NCBI GenBank assembly: GCA_051530055.1
Contig: CM121342.1
Coordinates: 3,844,001-3,908,000, forward strand
DNA: 64,000 nucleotides
Source of the DNA: Neoechinorhynchus agilis
Lineage: Eukaryota > Acanthocephala
Reading direction: 5' to 3'
Made by a program: the position numbers and the translations under genes. This document shows, piece by piece, positions 1 through 10,566 of the stretch. Below the pieces are notes generated by a model. It did no database searches. It was not told where the DNA came from and saw nothing but the letters and a program-made list of their open reading frames with translations. Positions within the stretch are counted from its first letter, which is position 1. The number at the start of each line of letters is the position of its first letter.

Positions 1-140
1 CTGATCTACCTCGATTCTTTTTATTAATAGCCAATTAATAATCTATTTCTTCGCTACTTTTTGTTCCATCTGTATGTCATTAACCATTTTCGTTTTAGTA
101 AAACTGATATACAATAATAACAAGTTTATTTATTAATTAT

Positions 141-1975
141 CTTTGGGTCCTCATGAACACTCGATTTGTAGGAGAGATTCTTAGGTTGTGAGGTGGATCT
201 CTCCTCCTGTTCATTAAATTTGATGTCCAAACAGTTTTTTTTTGTTTCGTTTTGTGGTAGAATTGTTCTCGGTCGTTAGTTCTCCAAATTCAATTTCACC
301 TCGGTCAATCGCGAGGTCAAATACAGTCTTCAGGTCGGATCCGGTGCTTAGACGAGCATCTTCGTTTGAAGGCCACTGGTTGTAATGGACAATAACAAAG
401 AAAAGGATCCATGTATCTTTGGGTCCTCATGAACACTCGAATTTGTAGGAGAGATTCTTAGGTTGTGAGGCTGGATCTCTCCTCCTGTTCACGATAATTT
501 AAATTTTGATGTCCAAACAGTTTTTTTAGCTTTGTTTCGTTTTTTGTGGTAGAATTGTTCTCGGTCCGTTAGTTCTCCAAATTCAATTTCCTTACCTTCG
601 GTCAATCGCGAGGTCAAAGCTACAGGTCTATCAGGTCGGGGGGATCCGGTGCTGCTTAACAACGACGAGCAAGTCTTCGTTTGAAGGCCACTGGTTGTAA
701 TGGACAATAACAAAGAAAAGGATCCATGTATCTTTGGGTCCTCATGAACACTCGAATTTGTAGGAGAGATTCTTAGGTTGTGAGGCTGGATCTCTCCTCC
801 TGTTCACGATAATTTAAATTTTGATGTCCAAACAGTTTTTTTAGCTTTGTTTCGTTTTTTGTGGTAGAATTGTTCTCGGTCCGTTAGTTCTCCAAATTCA
901 ATTTCCTTACCTTCGGTCAATCGCGAGGTCAAAGCTACAGGTCTATCAGGTCGGGGGGATCCGGTGCTGTTTAACAACGACGAGCAAGTCTTCGTTTGAA
1001 GGCCACTGGTTGTAATGGACAATAACAAAGAAAAGGATCCATGTATCTTTGGGTCCTCATGAACACTCGAATTTGTAGGAGAGATTCTTAGGTTGTGAGG
1101 CTGGATCTCTCCTCCTGTTCACGATAATTTAAATTTTGATGTCCAAACAGTTTTTTAGCTTTGTTTCGTTTTTTGTGGTAGAATTGTTCTCGGTCCGTTA
1201 GTTCTCCAAATTCAATTTCCTTACCTTCGGTCAATCGCGAGGTCAAAGCTACAGGTCTATCAGGTCGGGGGGATCCGGTGCTGCTTAACAACGACGAGCG
1301 AGTCTTCGTTTGAAGGCCACTGGTTGTAATGGACAATAACAAAGAAAAGGATCCATGTATCTTTGGGTCCTCATGAGCACTCGAATTTGTAGGAGAGATT
1401 CTTAGGTTGTGAGGCTGGATCTCTCCTCCTGTTCACGATAATTTAAATTTTGATGTCCAAACAGTTTTTTTAGCTTTTTTTGTGGTAGAATTGTTCTCGG
1501 TCCGTTAGTTCTCCAAATTCAATTTCCTTACCTTCGGTCAATCGCGAGGTCAAAGCTACAGATCTATCAGGTCGGGGGGATCCGGTGCTGTTTAACAACG
1601 ACGAGCAAGTCTTCGTTTGAAGGCCACTGGTTGTAATGGACAATAACAAAGAAAAGGATCCATGTATCTTTGGGTCCTCATGATGTTTGTGGAGAGATTC
1701 TTAGGTGGAGGTGGATCTCTCCTCCTGTTTAATTTTTTGATGTCCAAACAGTTTTTTGCTTTGTTTCGTTTTTGTGGTAGTTGTTGTTTTTCAAAATTCA
1801 ATTTCCTTACCTTCGGTCAATCGCGAGGTCAAAGCTACAGATCTATCAGGTCGGGGGGATCCGGTGCTGTTTAACAACGACGAGCAAGTCTTCGTTTGAA
1901 GGCCACTGGTTGTAATGGACAATGACAAAGAAAAGGATCCATGTATCTTTGGGTCCTCATGAGCACTCGAATTTG
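141..1975. repeat. Tandem array, ~314-bp unit
   Basis: Six full units and the start of a seventh begin at about 141, 417, 732, 1047, 1361, 1668 and 1947. The middle units are 314-315 bp and nearly identical. The first unit (276 bp) and sixth unit (279 bp) are shortened by many one- to several-base losses spread along their length. On the minus strand each good unit stays open for about 74 codons and holds an exon-like block: a pyrimidine-rich stretch ending in CAG, about 95 open bases, then a GAAG|GTAAGG donor-like site. The open frame repeats because the units are copies, so I do not call it a gene. Confidence 0.9.
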
Positions 1976-2179
1976 TAGGATAATTATTTCGGTACTTCTT
2001 TAAGATTCGTGCGGAGATTTGAAGATTTTTTTCTTTAGTAAGTTGACTATGGTCTGTTATTTGATTTTTGTCGATAAAATGTAGAACATGAGCGGCACTT
2101 TTATCAATTCAGTGGGCTATAGAGGTCCTTGTTATAACTGAGATAAACCAGCGCTCTAAAGAAATTTGATTTGCGTTCG

Positions 2180-2941
2180 ATGGAGGTTGTATCAACCACC
2201 TACCTTCCAGGCACGCCAATCAGCATCGGAGCTGGAAATGGGTTCGTAGTTGTCGGTTGCAGAATGCAGCCTGGAATCTACATATGCAATCCGATCGATC
2301 TCGGCATAATCTCCGAACTCAAAGACAATGGCACGAAGCTCATTTCCGGTTTGACGGTCAGTTCAAGCAATTTTGTGTATACTTGCAGTTCGGCAGGAGA
2401 TGAAATCGAAAAGTTCCTCGTCACTGATGGATTCCAATGCAAGTCCATTGGCAAAATTAAGGTAGAAAAGGTAAAGATTATCGACTTGACTGTGATTGGC
2501 TCAAATCACTCTTCCGAAAATGAAAGATTTGCTATGATAGTAGAGAAAGAGAGTGGGAAGCGGTCAATTCGGATCTACGAAATCGACAAGGATATGAACT
2601 TGAAATTACTAGGCGGACTCGGTCATTCCCAGTTCGGAAAATTAAGTCGAATTAGTGAATATGGAGAGTACCTACTGGTCGCTGATGAGACAAACAATCG
2701 CATTGTTGTTCTTTGCATTGAGGCAAACCGACCGTATTGGATAACTAATTTCCTCGACAAATCAACGATCAAAAGTCCCACCGGGGTATCGGGAAACTTT
2801 AGAGAAAGTGTGGTTATTGTTGTTAGCTGCCGAGATGGTACACTAACTTCGTTGAGCATTAAACAAACTAATAATGCCTATATACAAAAGATTCTAATTT
2901 CAGATTCATCAGAGGTTGTACTTTTAAAAGTAATTTCGTAA
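2180..2941 (+). CDS. NHL-like beta-propeller protein
   Basis: A single uninterrupted frame of 253 codons. I start at the ATG at 2180; the frame is open slightly further upstream but has no other ATG. The sequence is rich in short beta-strand blocks. One block near residues 155-185 has the NHL-repeat look (FGKLSRISEYGEYLLVADE followed by NNRIVVL), and later blocks (GNFRESVVIVVSCRDG) resemble further propeller blades. There is no signal peptide or membrane segment, so it is probably cytosolic and a binding scaffold rather than an enzyme. At about 250 residues it is a small propeller. An upstream intron is possible because CAG-type acceptors lie near 2150. The specific function is unknown. Confidence 0.6.
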   Translation: MEVVSTTYLPGTPISIGAGNGFVVVGCRMQPGIYICNPIDLGIISELKDNGTKLISGLTVSSSNFVYTCSSAGDEIEKFLVTDGFQCKSIGKIKVEKVKIIDLTVIGSNHSSENERFAMIVEKESGKRSIRIYEIDKDMNLKLLGGLGHSQFGKLSRISEYGEYLLVADETNNRIVVLCIEANRPYWITNFLDKSTIKSPTGVSGNFRESVVIVVSCRDGTLTSLSIKQTNNAYIQKILISDSSEVVLLKVIS

Positions 2942-3488
2942 AAAGCTCGAGATGTGCCTTTGTGAACCATGTTTTTTATGTCTAAACATCCATGAATTTT
3001 CTTGGAAATCGCGTTTTGGCATTCTTAAAAATGACTATAATGGCTTATTCAGTTAATCTCGGCTTTTTTACAATATAACCAAGAAGTATCCCAAAAAATT
3101 TTAACCGAAAAGCATTCTTCATTACTTCAGATGTAAATGAGGCTTAGAATTTTCATCTTTCATATAATCTTTATAACATTGTAACCGCCGTTTAATCATC
3201 AGTCTAGATGTCTTTAAACAATAGAAAAGCGAAACGGGAGTGCCTTTGTTAGCCAAATTTGGAGAAGTTGGTCCTTTAATGGTCATTTACCCTTTAGAAC
3301 AACACAACCGAAGTAAAAGATGATTGCGGCATGAAATGTCCACAGGGAAACCCCTATTTTTTTACTGATCGACCAAATACACATCGTTGACTGTGGCGAG
3401 ACCCCAATAAAAGAAGATCCCAACGACTTTGGGTGAGAAAAGTAACGAAATTTATTTCTCAATGAGCGTCTACTCGTTACGATCCTTT
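2942..3488. other. Convergent intergenic region
   Basis: This lies between the propeller gene (+) and GH31 (-). The only signal I can name is AATAAA on the minus strand at 3451-3456, about 35 bases past the GH31 stop, in the right place for its polyadenylation. No gene or repeat was seen. Confidence 0.5.
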
Positions 3489-6228
3489 TCAGACATTAAG
3501 ATATTCCCACTTGACAACAATCGGCATGTTAGAATTCATGTTTACGTTGATTTCGTGGATCTCTAGAGCACCTCGAACAACCGAGAATTTCTTAGAGATT
3601 CCATTTACAGTTGGGTTCTTGACATGACTGCTAGTAATGCCCAAGACTGCAATTTCATTAAGGATGAGTGGATCATTGTAAGCGTTTGACGGGTGAATAG
3701 CGTTCAAACTCAACATTTTGTCGATTGCAACAAAGTTGATCATCACCTGTGGTCCGACCATGCTTTCTCCATCGTCCCAAAACAAGTTTCCGGTAGCGAT
3801 TTTGTTTGGATGAATAGCGGCATAGAGCATGAATGTGCTGTTTCGGTTCTCGATGGCATTTTTGCCTTTAGTAATAAGGTGAGTAGGCACAACTGATCCT
3901 TGTCGAATATACATTGGTACGGAATTTAAGTCGACATCGATGGTTGTCCATCCGACTGTATTTACTGGTTCATAAGTGTTAAGATCAAACCAAGTGTTAT
4001 CGGGGAAATAGATAGGAAGTTGTGTGGCCCGTGAAGTGAGCACCGGTGCAACCATAATTGAAGTACCGATTAAGAATTGAGTGTCCAGAGTCTCACAAAC
4101 AAAATCAGTTTCGTACAAGAACATCAAAGGATTGATAATTGGTCTCATTTGAGAGTAGGACTCGTACATTAAAGTGTAGTAAAAAGGGATAAGCTTATAT
4201 CTCCAGTAGAGGGCAACCAACATAGCATCACGAGATGGCGAGCTGAACACAGTCGGGTCTTGTGGGACGACATCGATCGTATTATGGTTTCTCATAAATG
4301 GATAAAACGCCCCTAACTGCATCCATCTGGTACATAGCTCTTCGTTAGTATTCTCAAAAAATCCACATACATCAGCTCCAACAAACGGTACTCCGAACAA
4401 GTTAAAATTGAACATTTCATTGATGGTGTAGTAAAGGTCGGTCCATGTTGACCAGTTGTCTCCAGTCCAGTGTCCTGCATAATGACCACTTCCGGCAAAT
4501 GTCGCTCGAGTTAAAATGAAGTGGCGTCTGTTTGGTGTGATATTATTGATCGCTTCTAAAGTAACCTTGATTTCAATAAAACCATAAAGATTATGTATGC
4601 CAATGGGTACTAAAAAGAAGAAATATACTCAAAATAGTACCCAATGGACCGTAAATTGTATTGAGTGGACAGATATTGTTTAGCCGAAGGACAAACGGTT
4701 TTCTCGTACAACGTTCCGATTAACTGTGGTTTATACCATGGATGATCCAACTCGTTTGTTGTGCATCCGTTCGTTGAACCAGGAACAAAACTAGCTGGTT
4801 CGTTCATATCTATCCAAAATCCATCAAAGGGTGCCGTTTCGTTAAACTTACGAATTTCTTCTCCCCACCATTTAACCGCATTGGGACTTGTGAAGTCCGG
4901 GAAGTAACAATCCTCCGGCCAGACGTATCCGATCAGTAGTTCACCATTAGCATCACGGATAAAAACGTCGTTCTTTAGACCTTCTTCGAGAGCTGGATAC
5001 ACATATCCTGGTGGCGGGTTCTTTCCAATACATGGATCATTTATGGGCGTATACCTCATGTTGTTCTCATGAAGGAACCTTACAAATTCTGGGAGACCCG
5101 ACCATTTTTCATCGTCGTAAGTAAACACGAGTTTGTTTTTCATTGCATCGATGTCAGTCCATTGAACATCGTACGGGAATCCGATAAGTTTCATCCTTTC
5201 GTAAATCTGACGGACTTCATCGATGCTTTGGTAACCATATCGGCAAAGATTAAACCCGAACGCCCAGTAAGGCTGGAAATGGGGCCGTTGGACAATGTTG
5301 TAGTGTTGCCTAACGACATCAAAAGACGTTGGTCCAGCGTATATGAACAGATCGATAACGCCTCCAATAGTGCGGAAAGTGAGTGCTGGTGCTGGTTGAA
5401 GCACTGCATCCATTGCGTTCGAATTGAGCATGAAAATTCCATATTTGTTACCGTCTTTTCCCGCGTACATAGCCACTGGATGTGATCCGTAAAGATTGAA
5501 CCCAATCACTGGAGGTTGATCGCGATTCCAGAAAGATAATGTCTGCCACGTTGATGAAAGTTTATAAGAATTTCTGTGCTCGCCAAGTCCGTATACGCTA
5601 TGCGATGGCAACAAAGTTGATATTTGCAGGAATTGATCACCGTACATCAAAGGGCCTATCCGAGAATCGAATAAAACTTCTCCCGTTCGTTTTTGTTTGA
5701 TCACAAGTGCAAATGGCTCATGAGTAACTTGAACGTCGAACATTGTTCTTGTTGGATGGGTAGAAGTGGCTTCTTGATCGAAAACGTAAGGAACTTCAAA
5801 TCGCCTTTTAGATGAATCGAAGATATGTACTCTAACAATGTCCTCACGGACAAATACCACATCGACAGTCAGCCTAAGAATCTCCTTTGGGACGAAGCTG
5901 ACATGGTCCTTTGATATCATGTACCTCATTCCATCGGCGATCGAATGAATCGAATCAATCCGATACGGATTAAATCCAGACGGATAATAGCACCAAGGTG
6001 CCCCGGTGTCTGAACCTGCCAACGGAGCTTTCCAACAGCATTGACGGTTTAGACAAGCGGTTTCGTTTGCATCGGGTTGAGGATGACAGTCGATTCGAAA
6101 CGCATCCTGAACAATCAAACACTGCGAAGCATTAGCCCATGCGAAGGTAAGCAAAAACGCAAACGCCAATCTAGTCAAAATGTGAATATGAACCAAATGA
6201 AACATCTAGAGACTTACCTAAGAAGCAT
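3489..6228 (-). CDS. GH31 alpha-glucosidase with trefoil domain
   Basis: A secreted or lysosomal glucosidase of the maltase-glucoamylase/acid alpha-glucosidase type. My model is exons 6228-6218, 6170-4652 and 4595-3489, giving 878 residues, a normal family length. The first intron (6217-6171) is GTAAGT...GACTAG and joins MLL to RLAFAFLLTFAWANA, which makes a clean signal peptide; the internal ATG at 6205 lies inside that intron. A P-type trefoil follows at about residues 20-66, with the CHPQPDANETACLNRQCCW cysteines. The GH31 nucleophile is the Asp of WIDMNE (about 458), and the acid/base Asp is in GHWTGDN (about 556). The second intron is not GT-AG (separate entry). It joins QYNL to HNLYGF exactly as in homologues. 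AATAAA follows the stop. Confidence 0.9.
4596..4651 (-). other. Inverted-end, non-GT-AG intron of GH31 (56 nt)
   Basis: Read on the minus strand, the exon ends ...AATTTA and resumes CATAATC..., with TA repeated at both edges. Just inside lie TCCATTGGGTACTA (4648-4635) and TAGTACCCATTGGCA (4612-4598), which are inverted complements at 12 of 14 positions. Removing 56 nt restores the frame and the homologous YNL-HNLYG join. The only GT-AG option (4640-4610, 31 nt) shifts the frame. Confidence 0.65.
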
Positions 6229-7140
6229 GAGGATGAGCGCAAACTTGGCGGAATAGTTTGCGACAAAGCAAGGGTTGGGTGAGACGAGCGAATGAAACTT
6301 ACTTGTATTCACATGCCTTACTGATGAGCAATGCTTACTAATCCTTAGGTGAAAAGCTAGACCAGTTTTTTACCGTGAAAAATTTTTAGAACCCTTTACA
6401 GCTCGAGAAATGATTAAGCAGTGAATCTTTGAGGAAGATTTTGTCGCTCAAGTCGAAAAGGCTACGGCACAAACGGTTTCAATTTACTTCTAAGAGCCAT
6501 TTTTATCCAAAAAAGGCCGAAATAATTTGCAGAACAGAAGATTGCAAACTTTAAGTGTCTTAAATGTTTTATAATTTAGACCAGTTAACATTACACGAAC
6601 CGCTTCCACGAATGGAAAATATGCTGAAGAAAAATCGAACAACCATTTTGTCTGAAATGTTTAATTAGTTATTACTTTTAATGCCTTGATTTGTACATCG
6701 CACAAATAAAACGTGACAAATGTGAATTTACGATTGTAAAAATAAGATGAACAAAGCTAATAAAAGTACATGAACATTTTTTCTATTTTAAAAATTCTGG
6801 GATGTACAGAAGTTCATAATATCAAATGAAAATAAACGGAATTCACTTTTTTATTATTTATGGGTGGTTTTCATTTTCCATTTAAGAACGCAAAATAACT
6901 CAAACCCCGATTTTCGTCATTAATAATTTTAGGGGAAATATAGCTTTTTTAAAAATTTTGTCTTCTAAACTGAATAACACCAACTGAATTTATTATTCTT
7001 GGTAGTCAGAATTTGTTGCTTGACCTTTTCTTTTTAGCATTAATAATACTTGATTTTAGATCTCGATGTTCGTACATTGGGTTTGAAACTTCGAATCCGT
7101 TTCCAAAGAATTCCTAAACATTACTACCATGATGCATTGT
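6229..7140. other. Gene-free AT-rich stretch
   Basis: Probably the GH31 promoter and the 3' end of the next minus-strand gene. I see no coding sequence, tandem repeat or RNA gene here. Confidence 0.4.
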
Positions 7141-8059
7141 TCATAAGACCGAACGCACAGATTTAGTTCGAGAGGTTCGTGGTTGGTAAAGTGTCGACTC
7201 AGAAAAATATGCAACCTTTTCACCAGCTCTATTTTTTAAAGATTTTCATAATCGATTAAAAGATTCAGATACCACTTACTTGCCGTCCGGATGATGCTGA
7301 AATGATGTACTGTCCACAATATCTGAATAACCCGACCATCTTCGACGACTAAATATCAATAGCAAAAAAAGGAAATCAAACAGTTCATTTCCCGAATTCA
7401 TAATTTCATTTGATGTCCGAATTTCACGTGAAAAAGAATATTTATTGGAATTCATCACATTTCTTCGAGGCAAGCTTGACATGGCTGTGTTGCAATTAAC
7501 TTTTAAAGAAGTTTTGATTTATGCGGGAGGAAGATTGAATTAGAAGTCAGATTTTACTGGGTTTTTTTATGATTAGACCACATTACTGACCGATTTCGCT
7601 GAATCAACAAAATGAAAGATAAGAGAGTTAGAATCATCGCAGATATACCGACAAGTATTCCAGCTATACTGATTTTTAGTCAAGTTGTGAACATATAACA
7701 GCAACAAACCGAGTAGTATGGACGAATTTCGAATTGATCGTAAATTGCGACCGGTAATAGCGTTAGAGGACGCGTTCTTTTTCGTGAGCGGATGAATAAG
7801 CGATATTTTTGACAAAAACGAAGCTAAAATAATTGTTATAGATTCACAAATACAGAAAAATAAAGACCGTCAGCATCGCTTAGAAAACCGAGCAAGTTGA
7901 CTTCTTCGTTATATTTAGAAGTTTCTAAAATAATCATTAAACCGATTTCCAAATAAGTTCTGACCTACCTCTCGTGTATCTCTTGAGATTTATGAAAGTG
8001 AACGTGGACGAAATATTAATCAGTACGACGATTAATGATATTGTCATTGAGAAATCCAT
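7141..8059 (-). CDS. Small single-pass membrane protein, six exons
   Basis: Assembled from splice signals: exons 8059-7969, 7823-7710, 7663-7591, 7474-7382, 7348-7280 and 7228-7141. All phases agree and give 175 residues. Introns start GTAGGT, GTTTGT, GTCAGT, GTTTGA and GTAAGT and end TTTTAG, TATAG, TCAAG, TTTAG and AATAG. The protein begins with a signal peptide (MDFSMTISLIVVLINISSTF). It has a short basic ectodomain, one transmembrane helix at about 69-92 (AGILVGISAMILTLLSFILL followed by IQRNR), and a basic cytosolic tail of about 80 residues rich in R, S and T. That is a type I topology. The fourth intron is only 33 nt, a multiple of three and open, so it may be retained. I recognise no family; the evidence is the coherence of the splice model. 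Confidence 0.55.
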
Positions 8060-8486
8060 ATTTTTTTTGATAATTTGACGGAGTGTATGTATTAAAAATA
8101 GATTTTCCAAGCGTTTATGGTGCTAAATGAAATGAGTATGTGGATCGTGTGAAAAACATGAAGCACACAGAGACTTCGTGTCGCGAGGTGTTTAATGCAC
8201 TTGCCTTCATTTTCTCAACTGAGACTTGTGGCTGATTTATTGTCTCTAAGAAGTTAAAAGCCCTGAATGGATCGTATAGCGTAAGAGGGGGAAAAGGCAA
8301 AAGTATAGTGTGGAACAACTTTTATCGGTTAAAATATAAAAGAAAAAACGGAACTGCGCCGTTTCGTTATGCTAATCAATACATTCCTTCTGAGATCTCG
8401 TTGAATTTTAAATGCTACATTTACGGTGCGCTTCGAGCAGATTGAAGCGTGTTTTCTTTAAAGTGTCTATGAATCAAAAAAAACCC
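8060..8486. other. Gene-free AT-rich stretch
   Basis: Upstream of the small membrane protein gene, so it probably carries its promoter. Nothing else was recognised. Confidence 0.4.
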
Positions 8487-8643
8487 AGCGGGGGAAATTA
8501 AAATTTTAATATAAGTATATTAAAAGTTGTAGATTTTTTTAAGTTAGTTAAAATTTTAAAAAATTGCGGGGGAAATAAAATTTTTTAATATAAATACATT
8601 AAAAGTTGAAATTTTTTTAAGATAGTTAAAATTTTAAAAAATT
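8487..8643. repeat. Two-copy direct repeat (~78 bp)
   Basis: Two adjacent AT-rich copies, each beginning GCGGGGGAAAT and ending AAAATTTTAAAAAATT, with about 85-90% identity by eye. No gene is present. Confidence 0.7.
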
Positions 8644-8668
8644 AACCAAATCTTTTGATTCAGTTATT

Positions 8669-10385
8669 GGTTGTTTTCTGGCGTAGAAATAACTAAACAT
8701 TTCTAGCGGAATCTCCAGCGATTTCGAGATAGTAGGGAATGTTGCTTACTGCGAGGGACGTGGCGTCCCAGAGAAGGCATTTGCCCTCCCGCCACGGGAA
8801 GACCGAAATTCCATCGGGCCTACGGCCGTCTAGTCTACAGAGGTGGGCGGGTTCCAGGATGTTCGGGAAGTTCGCCGTTCTCAACGCCCGAGAAATTGCG
8901 TTATTGATTTCAGAATGGCGTGAGAACCTTCCTCCTGACCTTCTGCAGACGAGACCGTGTCGTCCGAAAGCATCAACCAAAGACCCACATCGATAGCGAT
9001 GGGGCGTGCATATCGGGCGACCAAGTCTTAAGGATACTGCGATCCTCGTTACCTCATCAGTAAGAAGAGTTCCCACTGATGCCAGAGGAACAGCCCCCAA
9101 CCACGTTCCAGATTCTCGCGTTGAAACTGCCAGCAGTCTAGCTCGGACGACCCAATCGCGAGAACCGGAAAGTAGAGAGCTGTGAGCTCTCGAGACAAGA
9201 GGTCCGTCCCAGATCGACTGTCTGAGGCCATTCACGGGAACATGGTTAGCGCCGGTCTGCTGGCACCATTCCTCAACCGCCACCACAAAATCCCGGTCAA
9301 GACAGAACTTTTCCTTCAAAATGTTCTTCGAGACTGGTAGGCTCCCCTCAAACGATCCAAGAAAGACCGGCAAAGCAAGGTCCACAAATGCCCGAATTCC
9401 CAATCCCCCAGATGACACAGGCAAAGAAGCTTGTCGCCACGCCTCATCTGAGAGCTGGACATTTAAAATACGCTCGAGGCATGCCCTCACCTTATCGTCC
9501 AGCTTTGCCAATCCTTTTTTGTGTTTGAAAACTGTTACTGTGCGAACCTTGTACAATAATTTGGGGATGAAGAGCGCGTTCTTTATGAGAAACAAGGCTT
9601 CATGAGCCAAGAGAGCGCTCACCCTATCGCACAGCAACGAAAGTTTCGGTATGATATGGCCGATCTCATCTTCCACATTTGAATCGAAGACGCAACTGCC
9701 CAGGAGGCTGAGTTGTTCCCGAGTCACGAATTTCAGACCTGGAGCTACGGCCCTTCGAGGTCTCCCTAATCAGCGTCTCCAAATCGCGCAGTACAACGGA
9801 GGGATCACCTCCGAGCGTAGCGTCATCCAAGTACCAAGCGTTGAAGCTGGAATGGAGAGAATGCGCTATTGGATTTACTGTTAGGGAGAATGCGATTGGA
9901 CCGAGGGAATCTCCTTGTTGCACTCCTCTTTCGGACCAAATGAGGTGGTCTTCGAAAAGCAAAGGAGTCGCCGTCCCGTAGGCATTGAGAAAATACTGGA
10001 AGGCTTCTGGGGCATGATCCCTAATTGCGCGGAACATGCTTTCTCTATTAAGAGAGTTAAAGGCGTTCCGAAAATCACACTAAAGAATCACGCACGGCTC
10101 TGAACTCTTCGTTTTAAAGTTTCGGAGCGAGTGGACAATAGCTTCCGCCCCGCAGGATGTGCAGCAGCCCAGTTGGACTGGACGAAGTTGTTGTCCGGTT
10201 TTCTCTGTAATACGTTTGCAGAGAATTTTTCCTGCAAGTCGGCGTATCGACGAAGATACGGTGATGGGACGGATCCCACCGTAAAAAATTACAAGCAACC
10301 TTGATCAAAAGGCGTACAAGATTGTGCTGAAATATCGGCAGTTTTAAAAATAAAATCATTTTAATTTCTACGCCAGAAAGCAACC
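8669..10385. mobile_element. Inverted-repeat element enclosing a LINE fragment
   Basis: The left end (8669-8690) and the complement of the right end (10364-10385) match at 21 of 22 bases, around a core TTCTGGCGTAGAAAT. The flank inside the right end (TAAAATCATTTTAATT plus a 'CGTACAAGATTGTGC' block) recurs in the elements at 21.2-21.8 kb, so this is a dispersed MITE-like family. Almost all of the interior is the minus-strand LINE remnant, which suggests nested insertion. Confidence 0.6.
8693..10298 (-). mobile_element. Non-LTR retrotransposon fragment with C-terminal restriction-like endonuclease
   Basis: This is a 5'-truncated LINE. Order on the minus strand: reverse-transcriptase fingers and palm (RPITVSSSIRRLAGKILCKR; DFRNAFNSLNRESMF), the catalytic YLDD motif near 9.85 kb, the thumb region, then a CCHC-like motif (RCGSLVDAFGRHGLVC) and a restriction-like nuclease core (RRPDGISVFPW, then LLWDAT). 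That layout is typical of LINE clades with a PD-(D/E)XK nuclease (R2/NeSL/Utopia-like). It is broken: the frame changes near 9.7 kb, and a TAG lies just before CDFRNAF near 10.09 kb. It is more GC-rich than its surroundings. Confidence 0.85.
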
Positions 10386-10566
10386 TATATGAATAATTCA
10401 ATCTTCAAACACAGATTTAGTTATTGCGGAAAAATTATATAGCATACTCCGTGCTTAAAGAAACTTTAATATGTTCTAGAACGTTTACAATAAAACCAAA
10501 TTGTTTCATCAAGTAAAAGGAATATTTTAGGAAAACAAAAGAAGGAAATTAGGTCACTGAGCCGAT

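Noticed and set aside
489-1342. Tandem 74-84 residue minus-strand genes
   Set aside because: They are identical because the DNA units are copies, and the frame is lost in the degenerate units. At most they mark a repeated exon.
4610-4640. A 31-nt GT-AG intron in GH31
   Set aside because: It is very short and shifts the frame. The 56-nt TA-bounded segment restores both frame and homology.
4610-6205. GH31 start at the ATG at 6205
   Set aside because: It lies inside a GTAAGT...CTAG intron. The exon at 6228-6218 gives a better signal peptide.
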